A DNA stretch of 64,000 bases from positions 7,984 through 71,983 of the forward strand of contig CAYZZW010000009.1 in the NCBI GenBank assembly GCA_964482955.1. The letters run 5' to 3'. This document shows, piece by piece, positions 41,706 through 50,804 of the stretch (positions are counted from its first letter, which is position 1; each line of letters begins with the position of its first letter). Source of the stretch: JAPLSN01 sp964482955 (GTDB lineage Bacteria > Spirochaetota > Spirochaetia > Treponematales > UBA12059). Both the position numbers and the translations under genes were made by a program. The notes beneath the pieces were generated by a model that did not search any database, was not told the origin of the DNA, and saw only the letters and a list, made by a program, of their open reading frames with translations.

Positions 41706-42332
41706 ATGAAGCTGGTTTTCCTCGGACCTCCGGGAGCGGGCAAGGGCACCTTGGCGGCGGACGCGGCGGGCGATTTCGCGGCGCCGCACATCTCCACCGG
41801 CGAGATCTTCAGGCAGGCGGTCCGCGAGGGCACGCCGCTCGGGCTCAAGGTGCAGGCGATCCTGGCGGCGGGCGGGCTCGTGTCGGACGACCTGACCGTC
41901 GACCTCGTGCGCGAACGGCTTTCGAAGCCGGACGCGAAGGCGGGCTGGATTTTGGACGGCTTTCCGCGGACGATCCCGCAGGCCGAGGCGCTCGAGACGA
42001 TCGATCCGCCGGCCCTGGTCGTCAACTTCGACGTGAGCGACGAGAAGATCGTGACGCGGCTCGCGGGGCGCCGGAGCTGCCCGAACTGCAAGAAAATCTA
42101 CCATATAAAGAACATGCCTCCGAAGCGCGACGGGATCTGCGACGACTGCGGCAGCGCGCTCGTCACGCGGCCGGACGACGCCGAGGAGGCCGTCCGGAAC
42201 CGCCTGGCGGCGTACCGCGCGCAGACGGCGCCGCTCATCGGGTACTACGCGGGGAAAAAGCGCCTGCTCACGATCGACGCCTCCGGCACGCCGGCCGAAG
42301 TCTACGCCGAATTCAAGAAAGCGCTGCGCTGA
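41706..42332 (+). CDS. adk: Adenylate kinase (zinc-LID type)
   Basis: 208 residues. ATP + AMP to 2 ADP. The P-loop GPPGAGKGT starts at residue 7; the AMP-binding ISTGEIFRQAVREGTPLG and DGFPRTIPQAEAL follow. The LID carries a four-cysteine zinc site (Cys125, Cys128, Cys145 and Cys148: CPNCKKIYH...CDDCGS), typical of Gram-positive and spirochaete Adk. RNRLAAYRAQTAPLIGYY completes the core. The start ATG at 41706 follows GGGGC; the 86 nt before it show no clear promoter. Confidence 0.95.
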   Translation: MKLVFLGPPGAGKGTLAADAAGDFAAPHISTGEIFRQAVREGTPLGLKVQAILAAGGLVSDDLTVDLVRERLSKPDAKAGWILDGFPRTIPQAEALETIDPPALVVNFDVSDEKIVTRLAGRRSCPNCKKIYHIKNMPPKRDGICDDCGSALVTRPDDAEEAVRNRLAAYRAQTAPLIGYYAGKKRLLTIDASGTPAEVYAEFKKALR

Positions 42333-42379
42333 CAGGGCGTGCAAACCCGCCCCGCCTGAGCTACCATCTATGAAAAGAT

Positions 42380-42512
42380 TCGCCACGAAGGCACAGAGAC
42401 ACAGAGAGGGAAAGAAGGGCGAGGAATGTGGTGATTCCGGGGATTCTGCCTCCTAAACCGTTCACTACCTTCCTCGTTTCTTCTTCTTCCGCGCCTCCGT
42501 GGCAAAACCTCC
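42380..42512. mobile_element. CACGAAG/CACAGAG-type repeat with short inverted ends
   Basis: GCCACGAAGGCACAGAGACA at the left and GCCTCCGTGGCAAAA at the right are near-complementary (10 of 11 bases at the ends). The middle is AT-richer and non-coding. It fills most of the 218-nt gap between adk and the macroglobulin gene. Confidence 0.5.
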
Positions 42513-42550
42513 TGTAAGTGACGCTGCGGTTGATTAGCAAAGGAGTCCAT

Positions 42551-45500
42551 ATGAAACGTGGAAGGTTGACCGTCGTCGCGATCGTCGTCGCGCTGGCCCT
42601 GGTCGCGGGGTGCGCGCCGAAAACGGCGCTTCGCGCGCCCGATCCCCTGTTCGTGCAGGCGCACAGCGCCGGCATCGTCGGGCGGAGTTCCGACATCACG
42701 GTGGTGCTCACGGGCGCCCGAGCGGCGGAAGCCGGAACGGTGCTGGCCCGGTCGCCCTTCCGCTTCGATCCGCCCATCCCGGGCAAGGCCGTGTGGACGG
42801 ACTCTCGCACGGTCTCGTTCAAGCCGAACAAGGCGTTGCCCGCGGGGCAGCGTTACCGCGCGGTCTTCGAGTTCGAGCCCTTCGAGGGCAAGGCGTCGTC
42901 GGGCCGCTACTTCACCTTCGAGTTCGAGACGGCGAAGCCCTTCGTCACGGTCGATTTCGGTCTCCTGCGCGCGGCGCGCTCGGGCGGGCTCGAGCTGTCC
43001 GGTGTGCTCTCCGCGAGCGACGCGCCCTCCGACGAGCTCGTCGAGAAGGCGCTCGGCGCGAAGGTCGGCGGCGCGGCGCTGCCGGTGGCGTGGACGCACA
43101 ACGGCGACGGCACGCACGCCTTCACGGTGTCCGGCATCGAGCGCGCGCAGGCGGAGCGGACGCTGATCGTGAAGTGGGACGGCGCGCCGCTCAAGGCCGC
43201 CTCCCGCGGCGCCGAGCGCTTCCGCGTGCCGGCTGCCGGGACCTTCGAGCTCCTCTCCGTGGCGCCCGCCGCGGACGCGGCGGACTGCGTCGAAGTTGCC
43301 TTCAGCGCGCCGGTGGATCCCTCGCAGGACTTCCGCGGGCTCATCGGCGTCGACGGCGTGCGCGACCTCCGCTACCAGGCGGACGGAGGCCTCGTGCGCG
43401 TGTACGCGTCGGCCACCTGGCCCGACAAGGCCACCGTCCGCGTTGAGCGCGGCCTCCGCGGCCAGGGCGGCGAGACCCTGGAAGTGCCGGCGGCCGCCAG
43501 CGTGGACATGGTCTGGACCGTGCCCGCGGTGCGCTTTCCCACGAAGGGCGTGATCCTTCCGAGCCGGGGACTCGCGACCGGTTCGCTCATGTCGACGAAG
43601 GGGCCGAGCATCCCCATCGACACCGTGAACCTGGCGGCGGTGGTCGTCGAGGTGTTCCGCGTCTACGGCGACAACATGCTCCAATTCCTCCAGGTGAACG
43701 ACCTGGCCGGCACGAAGGAACTCGTCCGCGTGGGCGAGCTCGTGTCGCGCCGCACGGTGGACCTCGGCTGGAAGGACACGTGGAAGAACGAGTGGATCAC
43801 CCACGAGCTCGACCTGTCCGACATCGTCAAGAAATATCCCGACGGGATGTTCCAGGTGCGCCTGACCTTCGGCCGCTCCCACATCCGCTACGTCTGCCCG
43901 AACGACCACGACTTCAGCGCGCTCAAGTTCCCCGAGCCGGCCGTTATGGACAAGTCGGGCGACGAGGACAGCTACTGGGACTGGTCGGAAAACTACGCGG
44001 GCATGAACTACCAGGAAGCCTACCGGAACCGCCAGGATCCCTGCCATCCGGGCTTTTACCTGCCGATGTACGGCCACGACATCGCCGCGCGCAAGAACGT
44101 CCTCGTCTCCGACATAGGCCTCCAGGCCAAGCGCGATTCCGACGGCGCGTGGCACGTGACGGCGGCCAACCTCCGCACCGTCCAGCCGATCGCGGGCGCG
44201 AAGGTATCGCTCTACAACTACCAGCAGCGCGAGCTCGTGTCCGGCGTCACGGACGCGAAGGGCATGGTGACGCTCAAGTCCGCCGCCCAGCCGTACGTGC
44301 TCGCGGCGCAGGCTGACATCCCCCTCGACGGCGCCAAGGCTGCCGCGAAGCAGTACACGTGGATGCGCGTCGATCCGGGCCAGGCCCTGGCGACGAGCCA
44401 TTTCGACACGGGCGGCGACAAGACCGCGGCCGGCGTGAAGGGACTCATCTACGGCGAGCGCGGCGTGTGGCGCCCCGGCGACGACATGCACCTCGTCTTC
44501 GTCCTCTTCGACCGCGAAAGGCGCGTGCCGGCGGACCATCCCGTGATGTTCGAGCTCGAGAATCCGCAGGGCCGCGTCGTGCAGAGCCTCGCGCTCGGCA
44601 AGGGCACGGGCGGCTTCTACAAGATCGACGCGCGCACGAACGCCGACGCGCCGACGGGCAACTACGTGGCGCGCGTCCGCGTGGGCGACCGCGTCTTCGA
44701 CCGCGTCGTGAAGGTCGAGACGGTGATGCCGAACCGCCTCAAGCTGACCCTCGACTACGGTTCGGGCACTTCGATCAAGGCGGGCTTCTCCGAGCTCGGG
44801 CTCAAGGCCGCGTGGCTCCACGGTGCGCCGGCGTCGGGCCTCAAGGCGGACGTCTCCGTCGTCTTCGGCTCCGGCCAGACCTCCTTCACGTCGTACCAGG
44901 GCTACTCCTTCGACGACGCGACGCGCCAGGTCAGCTCCGAGCGCTTCCTCCTCTTCGACGACTACCTCGACCAGGACGGCGAGGCGAAGGCGAGCGACTT
45001 CGAGCTCGACGGGCTCGAGACCGCCCCGGGCAAGCTCACCGCCTACTTCCTCTCGCGCGTGTTCGAGCCGTCGGGCGTCTTCTCGAGCGAGCAGTTCGCC
45101 GTCGACTACCATCCCTACCGCCAGTACGTCGGCGTGAAGCCGCCCCAGGGCGACAAGCGCGGCATGCTGCTCACCGACCAGGACCAGCCCGTCGAGGTGG
45201 CCCTCGTGGACACGGACGGCAAGCCCGTGCGCTCCGGCCGCGTGGAGATGTCGATCTACCAGATCCGCTGGCGCTGGTGGTGGGAAAAGGGCGAGGAAAA
45301 CCTGGCGGAATACCAGGGCGAAGTCTTCAACCACCTCGTGCAGAAGGGCACGGCGAACGTCGTCAACGGCAAGGCCGTCTGGAACTTCAAGGTCGCCTAT
45401 CCCTCGTGGGGCCGCTACCTGATCCGCGCGGTCGACACGTCTTCCGGCCACGCCGCCACGAGCGTCGTGTACGTCGACTGGCCGGGCTGGGCGGGCAGGT

Positions 45501-48268
45501 CCAAGGGCGACGCGGGCGGCTCGGCCTTCATGCTGACGCTTTCCACGGACAAGACCGCGTACCAGGTCGGCGAGACCGCGAGCGTCACCTTCCCGTCGAA
45601 CGCCGATTCGAAGGCGCTCGTGACGGTGGAACGCTCCGGCAAGGTGCTGTCCGAGGAATGGATCGCCTGTTCCAAGGAGACGACGACCTGGCGCCTGCCG
45701 CTCACCGCGGCGATGTCGCCCAACGTGTACGTGCACGTGGCCTTCGTCCAGCCGCACCGCCTGTCCGCGCCCGACTCGTCGGGCAACGACGCGCCCATCA
45801 GGCTCTATGGCGTGGTGCCCATATCGGTGGAAGATCCGGCCACGATCCTCGAACCCAAGGTGAAGGTGGCGGACACGCTCCTCCCGAGCTCGAAGACGCC
45901 CTTCCAGGTGTTCGAGGCCAAGGGCCGCGCCATGACCTACACGGTGGCGGTGGTGGACGAGGGGCTCCTCGGCATCACGCGCTTCAAGACGACCGACCCG
46001 AGGTCGCAGTTCTACAGGAAGGAAGCGTCGCTCCTCACGAGCTACGACATGTACGAACTCGTCGCCAACGCTTTCGCGGGCAAGCTCGAGACGCTCATCG
46101 CGCCGGGCGGCGGCGACTTCGGCGACGCGGGGGGCGTGCGGAAATCCCAGCGCTTCCCGCCGGTCGTGCGCTTCTTCGGACCCTTCGAGCTCAAGGCCGG
46201 CTCGGTGGCGAACCACGCCCTCGAGCTCGGGCCCTACGTGGGCGCGGTGCGCTTCATGGTGGTGGCCGGCACGCCGCAGGGCGCGTACGGCGTCTTCGAG
46301 AAGGAAACGCCGGTGAAGGCGCCGCTCATGACCTTCGCCACGGCGCCGCGCGTCCTCTCCGTCGACGAAAAGGCGACGATACCCGTCACCGTCTTCTCGA
46401 CGCTCGGCGCGAACGCCGCCGTCAAGGTCGACATCGAGGTCACCGGCCCCGCCAAGGTTTCGGGCGAGGCGAGCAAGGTCATCCGCTTCCCGCAGGACGG
46501 CGAGGGCGGGGCCGACTTCGACCTGGAGATCGGCGGGACGACCGGCGACGCCGTCATCACCGTGAAGGCGACGGGCGGCGGGCAGAGCGTGTCGCACACG
46601 ATGACCGTGCCCGTGCGCTCCGTGGGCACGCCGGTCACCGTCGCGCGGAACGCGTCCCTGGATCCGGGCAAGGCTGCGGATCTGCGCATCGACTACCCGG
46701 GTCTCCCGGGCTCCAACTCGCTCACCCTCGAAGTGTCGCGCTACAAGCCGATCAACCTGACCGGCAGGCTCGAATACCTCATCGGCTACCCGCACGGCTG
46801 CGCCGAGCAGACCACGTCCAAGGCCTTCCCGCAGCTCCTCCTCCCGGACATCGCCGACCTCACGCCCGCGCAGCAGCAGGCGTCGTCGTCGAACGTAGCT
46901 GCGGCGATCCAGAAGCTCACGAACTACCAGACCTCGTCGGGCGGCATGACCCTGTGGCCCGGCTCGAGCGAGGAGGACCGCTGGCTCTCCGACTATATCT
47001 TCCATTTCCTCACGCTGGCGAAGAAGCGCGGCTACGACGTGCCCGCGGGGCTGTACGACCGCCTCCTCGACTACCAGAAGGCGACCGCGGTGCTGTGGAA
47101 CTCGTCGCGCGATTTCGACAAGGCGATCCAGGCGTACCGGCTCTACGGCCTCGCGCTCGCCGGCGAGCCCGACATCGCCGACATGAACCGCCTCCGCGAA
47201 TTCAAGCCGCTCCCCACCCAGGCGGCGTGCCAGCTGGCCGCGGCCTACGCCAAGGCCGGCATGCGCGAGGTCGCGACCTCGGTGCTCGGAAACGGCTCAG
47301 TCGAGCCCGATTATTACGACGGCATCGAATACGCGTACGGCAGCTCCCTCCGCGACACGGCGGTGATCCTCGACGCGCTCAACGCCCTCGGCGACACCGC
47401 GCGCGGCCTCCCGCTCTTCAACGAGATCGCGGACGCCCTCAACGAAGGGCGCGTGTGGTCCACGCAGGAAACCGCCTTCGCCTTCGTCGCCGCCATTCCA
47501 TACGTGAAGACCACCGCCGCCGCGGCCGCGGGCTCCGCGGCCGTGACCTCCTCGAACGGCGTCCGCGTGCCGGTGAAGGTGGAGAAGGGCGTCACGCGCG
47601 TCGAGCTGGCCGCCGGCACGGGCTCGACGGGATCGGTCAACGTGCGGAACGACGGGCAGGCGGCGCTTTACCTGCGCCTCGTGTCCACGGGCACGCCGAA
47701 GCCGGGCGACGAGCGCGACGTCGAGGAAGGCCTCGGGCTCGGGGTGCGTTACGAGGACATGGAAGGAGACGGGGTCGATCCGGACGAGGTCGCGCTCGGC
47801 CAGGATCTCGTCGCGATCGTGACGGTGTCGAACCTGACCGGCAAGCCGCTTTCCAACGTCGCCCTCACCATGCGCATGCCGTCGGGCTGGGAGATCGCCA
47901 ACTTCCGCCTGACAGACGCGCCCGGCACGGACGGCGAGTACGAGGAGGAAGGCGAAGGCTACTACGACGACTGGGGCGAATGGCATCCGCCGGTCAAAAA
48001 GGAGCCGCCCAAGCTCTTCGACTACCAGGACATCCGCGACGACCGGATCTACACCTATTTCGGCCTCGACGGCCGCACGGGTTCGAAGACCTTCAAGTTC
48101 TACCTGAACAAGACCTACCGCGGCGTCTTCTACCTGCCCGCGGTGACGGCGGAGGCGATGTACAACGCCACGATCAACGCCGTCGCGAAGGGCCGCTGGC
48201 TCGGCGAGGCGAAGAAGCCCGGCGAAACCGTGACGCCGGGCAAGTCGCTCAACCAGCGCGGCAAATGA
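42551..48268 (+). CDS. Bacterial alpha-2-macroglobulin lipoprotein
   Basis: 1905 residues. A lipobox VAGC at Cys21 anchors it to a membrane. It is a bacterial alpha-2-macroglobulin of the YfhM/MagD-like type with the MG-domain stretches, the bait region and the thioester motif PHGCAEQTT (Cys1417 and Gln1420), so a reactive thioester should form. A/TED domain helices follow (TNYQTSSGGMTLWPGSSEEDRWLSDYIFHFL). The acidic C-terminal region (YEEEGEGYYDDWGEWHPP) precedes the last beta domain. The protein traps proteases in the periplasm or at the surface. An AGGAG Shine-Dalgarno precedes the ATG. PbpC follows 47 nt downstream, the classical pairing. Confidence 0.95.
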   Translation: MKRGRLTVVAIVVALALVAGCAPKTALRAPDPLFVQAHSAGIVGRSSDITVVLTGARAAEAGTVLARSPFRFDPPIPGKAVWTDSRTVSFKPNKALPAGQRYRAVFEFEPFEGKASSGRYFTFEFETAKPFVTVDFGLLRAARSGGLELSGVLSASDAPSDELVEKALGAKVGGAALPVAWTHNGDGTHAFTVSGIERAQAERTLIVKWDGAPLKAASRGAERFRVPAAGTFELLSVAPAADAADCVEVAFSAPVDPSQDFRGLIGVDGVRDLRYQADGGLVRVYASATWPDKATVRVERGLRGQGGETLEVPAAASVDMVWTVPAVRFPTKGVILPSRGLATGSLMSTKGPSIPIDTVNLAAVVVEVFRVYGDNMLQFLQVNDLAGTKELVRVGELVSRRTVDLGWKDTWKNEWITHELDLSDIVKKYPDGMFQVRLTFGRSHIRYVCPNDHDFSALKFPEPAVMDKSGDEDSYWDWSENYAGMNYQEAYRNRQDPCHPGFYLPMYGHDIAARKNVLVSDIGLQAKRDSDGAWHVTAANLRTVQPIAGAKVSLYNYQQRELVSGVTDAKGMVTLKSAAQPYVLAAQADIPLDGAKAAAKQYTWMRVDPGQALATSHFDTGGDKTAAGVKGLIYGERGVWRPGDDMHLVFVLFDRERRVPADHPVMFELENPQGRVVQSLALGKGTGGFYKIDARTNADAPTGNYVARVRVGDRVFDRVVKVETVMPNRLKLTLDYGSGTSIKAGFSELGLKAAWLHGAPASGLKADVSVVFGSGQTSFTSYQGYSFDDATRQVSSERFLLFDDYLDQDGEAKASDFELDGLETAPGKLTAYFLSRVFEPSGVFSSEQFAVDYHPYRQYVGVKPPQGDKRGMLLTDQDQPVEVALVDTDGKPVRSGRVEMSIYQIRWRWWWEKGEENLAEYQGEVFNHLVQKGTANVVNGKAVWNFKVAYPSWGRYLIRAVDTSSGHAATSVVYVDWPGWAGRSKGDAGGSAFMLTLSTDKTAYQVGETASVTFPSNADSKALVTVERSGKVLSEEWIACSKETTTWRLPLTAAMSPNVYVHVAFVQPHRLSAPDSSGNDAPIRLYGVVPISVEDPATILEPKVKVADTLLPSSKTPFQVFEAKGRAMTYTVAVVDEGLLGITRFKTTDPRSQFYRKEASLLTSYDMYELVANAFAGKLETLIAPGGGDFGDAGGVRKSQRFPPVVRFFGPFELKAGSVANHALELGPYVGAVRFMVVAGTPQGAYGVFEKETPVKAPLMTFATAPRVLSVDEKATIPVTVFSTLGANAAVKVDIEVTGPAKVSGEASKVIRFPQDGEGGADFDLEIGGTTGDAVITVKATGGGQSVSHTMTVPVRSVGTPVTVARNASLDPGKAADLRIDYPGLPGSNSLTLEVSRYKPINLTGRLEYLIGYPHGCAEQTTSKAFPQLLLPDIADLTPAQQQASSSNVAAAIQKLTNYQTSSGGMTLWPGSSEEDRWLSDYIFHFLTLAKKRGYDVPAGLYDRLLDYQKATAVLWNSSRDFDKAIQAYRLYGLALAGEPDIADMNRLREFKPLPTQAACQLAAAYAKAGMREVATSVLGNGSVEPDYYDGIEYAYGSSLRDTAVILDALNALGDTARGLPLFNEIADALNEGRVWSTQETAFAFVAAIPYVKTTAAAAAGSAAVTSSNGVRVPVKVEKGVTRVELAAGTGSTGSVNVRNDGQAALYLRLVSTGTPKPGDERDVEEGLGLGVRYEDMEGDGVDPDEVALGQDLVAIVTVSNLTGKPLSNVALTMRMPSGWEIANFRLTDAPGTDGEYEEEGEGYYDDWGEWHPPVKKEPPKLFDYQDIRDDRIYTYFGLDGRTGSKTFKFYLNKTYRGVFYLPAVTAEAMYNATINAVAKGRWLGEAKKPGETVTPGKSLNQRGK

Positions 48269-48274
48269 ACGGCC

Positions 48275-48298
48275 GCCGCGGGACTCAGGCCCCGCGGC
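48275..48298 (+). promoter_or_regulatory. Intra-operon hairpin
   Basis: GCCGCGGG/CCCGCGGC with an 8-nt loop lies between the macroglobulin gene and pbpC. There is no T tract, so it could adjust expression rather than terminate. Confidence 0.35.
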
Positions 48299-48315
48299 CC
48301 GATTCACATGGTCGA

Positions 48316-50727
48316 ATGAAATATCCTTTACTTGCGAAGGCCGCGTCCGCGCTCCGGGGCGCGGCCTTCCGCCGTCTCGAAAGCCGCTTGGGGCGCTTCT
48401 TGGTCGGGGCGATGAAGCCGGACCGCGCGCCGGCCTGGCTCGCGGCGCTGTCCTTCGCGCTCGTCTTCTGGTGCTCGCTGCCTTCGCCGCTCTTCGACTC
48501 GCCGTACTCCGCGTCCCTCTACGACCGCGAAGGGCGGCTCCTCGGCGCGCGCGCGGCGGCCGACGGGCAGTGGCGCTTTCCGCCCTCGGGCTCTCCGTCG
48601 GGACGGTTCGCCGCCGCGCTCGTCGAATTCGAAGACCGGCGCTTTTACGGCCACGCGGGCTTCGACCCGCGCGCCATCGCCCGCGCCTTCGTGGCCAACG
48701 CGAAGGCGGGCGAAGTGGTCGAGGGCGGCTCGACGCTCACGATGCAGACGATCCGCGTCTCGCGCCCGGGCAAGAAACGCACGGTGGTCGAAAAGGCGAT
48801 CGAAGCGTGGCTCGCCGTGCGGCTCGAGCTCTCCACGTCGAAGCGCGGCATCATCGCGCTCTATGCCGCGCACGCGCCCTTCGGCGGCAACGTCGTCGGG
48901 CTCGAGGCAGCGAGCCGCCGCTATTTCGGGCGGCCGCCCGAGCGCCTCACCTGGGCGGAAGCCGCGGAGCTCGCGGTGCTTCCGAACGCGCCCGCCCTCG
49001 CGCATCCGGGGCGGAACCGCGAACTCCTGTCCGCCAAGCGCGACGCCCTGCTCTCGCGGCTCGCGAAACGGGGCGTCATGCCGGCCGAGGAGCTTTCGCC
49101 CGCTCTCGCCGAACCGCTCCCGCTCGAGCCGTATCCGCTTCCGACCCTCGCGCCGCAGCTCCTCGACCGCGCGGTCCGCGAAGGCAAGACGGCGCGGCGT
49201 CCGCACCTGGCCACCACGATCGACGCCGACCTCCAGGCGCGCGTGAACGCCGTCATGGCCCGGCAGGCCGCGCGCCTCGTCGGGCTCGGCGTGTCGAACG
49301 CGGCGTGCGTCGTCGCCGACGTCCGCTCGGGCGCGATCGTCGCGTACGTCGGCAACGCGACGGGCGACGGCCGCGAACGCTGGGTGGACTGCGCCGACGC
49401 CCCGCGCAGTTCCGGCTCGGCCCTGAAGCCCTTCCTGTACGCGGCCATGCTGGACTCCGGCGAGCTGACGCCCAAGATGATCTTCCCGGACATCCCCACG
49501 CGCATCGGATCGTTCAGCCCCGAGAACATGTCGAAGGAATACTCCGGCGCCGTCGCCGCGGAGGACGCCCTCGCGCGCTCGCTCAACGTGCCCTTCGTGC
49601 GCATGCTCCGCGCCCACGGGATCGGGCGCTTCCACCGCGAGCTCCTCGGCTTCGGCTTCACGACCTTGAGACGCAAGGCGGACGACTACGGCCTCACGCT
49701 CGTCATCGGCGGCGGCGAGGTGACGCTCGTCGAGCTGGCGGGCGCGTACGCCGCCTTCGCGCGGGCGGCGTTCTCCGGAGGAACGGCGACGGCGGTGACG
49801 CCGCTCCGCTACGAGGCGGACGCCCCGTCCGCGAAAGGCTCGCCCACGCCCGTATCGGCGGAAGCCGCCTACCTGACGCTCGAAGCCCTGCTCGAGGTGC
49901 GGCGCCCCGACGAGGAGGCGTCCTGGCAGGACTACGCGAGCTCGCGTCGCGTCGCGTGGAAGACCGGAACCAGCCAGGGACTCCGCGACGCCTGGGCGGT
50001 CGGCGTCTCGGGATCGCATGTCGTGGCCGTGTGGGCGGGCAACGCGACGGGCGAGGGCCGGCCCGCGCTCCGCGGCTCGCAAGCCGCCGCGCCGATGCTC
50101 TTCGACGTCTTCGGCCTCTTGCCGCCATCTCCGTGGCCCGAAGCGCCGGCCGGCGGTTTGTCGTTCCGCACCTTGTGCGCGGATTCGGGCTACGCCGCCA
50201 CCGACGATTGCCCGCGATCGATCCGCGTCGCCCTTCCCGCGAAGGCCGTGCCGCCCGGGCCCTGTCCCTACTGCCGTTCGATGCTCGTGAGCGCGGACGG
50301 CAAGCGCCGGCTCGACGCGACCGATCCGGAAGCCGCGACGGGACGCCTCGAAAGGCGTTTCGTGCTGCCGCCCGCCCTCGAGTGGTACTTCCGCCGCGGC
50401 CGACTCGACTACCGGCCGCCGCCTCCGTGGAAGGACCCGACGCGCGCGCTCGCGGAGCGTCCCTTCGATCTCGTCGTCCCCGAGGAAGGCGCGCGCATCT
50501 ACGTACCCGTCGAACTCGACGGCTCGGAGGGCAAGGTGGTCTTCGAGGCGGTGCATCGCCGTTCCGGCGGAAAGCTGTTCTGGCACCTCGACGGCGAGTA
50601 CCTCGGGTCCACGACCGGCGAACATCGCATCGAGCTCCGCCCGGGAGAGGGAACGCACGTCCTCACCGTCGTCGACGCGGACGGCCGCAGCCTCGTCCGT
50701 TCCTTCGAGTGCCTCCACGAGCGTTGA
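48316..50727 (+). CDS. pbpC: Penicillin-binding protein 1C
   Basis: 803 residues. A bifunctional PBP: N-terminal membrane anchor (LAALSFALVFWCSLP, about 40-58), glycosyltransferase domain (FEDRRFYGHAGFDPRAIARAF; EGGSTLTMQTIRVSRPGKKRTVVEKAIEAWLAVRLE; YAAHAPFGGNVVGLEAASRRYFG), transpeptidase domain (SALKPF with the SxxK nucleophile, SLN and KTGTS motifs) and the PbpC-specific C-terminal BiPBP_C domain. CPYC in CPYCRSML is an interesting short motif in the linker. It follows the macroglobulin gene, as in many bacteria, linking peptidoglycan synthesis with protease defence. ATG 48316 is the start; ATG 48412 is possible. Confidence 0.93.
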   Translation: MKYPLLAKAASALRGAAFRRLESRLGRFLVGAMKPDRAPAWLAALSFALVFWCSLPSPLFDSPYSASLYDREGRLLGARAAADGQWRFPPSGSPSGRFAAALVEFEDRRFYGHAGFDPRAIARAFVANAKAGEVVEGGSTLTMQTIRVSRPGKKRTVVEKAIEAWLAVRLELSTSKRGIIALYAAHAPFGGNVVGLEAASRRYFGRPPERLTWAEAAELAVLPNAPALAHPGRNRELLSAKRDALLSRLAKRGVMPAEELSPALAEPLPLEPYPLPTLAPQLLDRAVREGKTARRPHLATTIDADLQARVNAVMARQAARLVGLGVSNAACVVADVRSGAIVAYVGNATGDGRERWVDCADAPRSSGSALKPFLYAAMLDSGELTPKMIFPDIPTRIGSFSPENMSKEYSGAVAAEDALARSLNVPFVRMLRAHGIGRFHRELLGFGFTTLRRKADDYGLTLVIGGGEVTLVELAGAYAAFARAAFSGGTATAVTPLRYEADAPSAKGSPTPVSAEAAYLTLEALLEVRRPDEEASWQDYASSRRVAWKTGTSQGLRDAWAVGVSGSHVVAVWAGNATGEGRPALRGSQAAAPMLFDVFGLLPPSPWPEAPAGGLSFRTLCADSGYAATDDCPRSIRVALPAKAVPPGPCPYCRSMLVSADGKRRLDATDPEAATGRLERRFVLPPALEWYFRRGRLDYRPPPPWKDPTRALAERPFDLVVPEEGARIYVPVELDGSEGKVVFEAVHRRSGGKLFWHLDGEYLGSTTGEHRIELRPGEGTHVLTVVDADGRSLVRSFECLHER

Positions 50728-50791
50728 CCGGCGCGTAAACGCGGGCGCGGGCGCGGTCGGGCCGGCCGTCGACGCGGGCGCGCTTCCCTGT

Positions 50792-50797
50792 TAGTAT
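50792..50797 (+). promoter_or_regulatory. -10-like TAGTAT seven nt before a start codon
   Basis: TAGTAT, then CGCGGGC, then ATG at 50805. No Shine-Dalgarno can be recognised. Confidence 0.45.
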
Positions 50798-50804
50798 CGC
50801 GGGC

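Noticed and set aside
42368..47005. A 1545-codon minus-strand frame opposite the macroglobulin gene
   Set aside because: Arg/His/Val-rich shadow typical of very GC-rich DNA; the plus strand has the lipobox, thioester and full-length macroglobulin.
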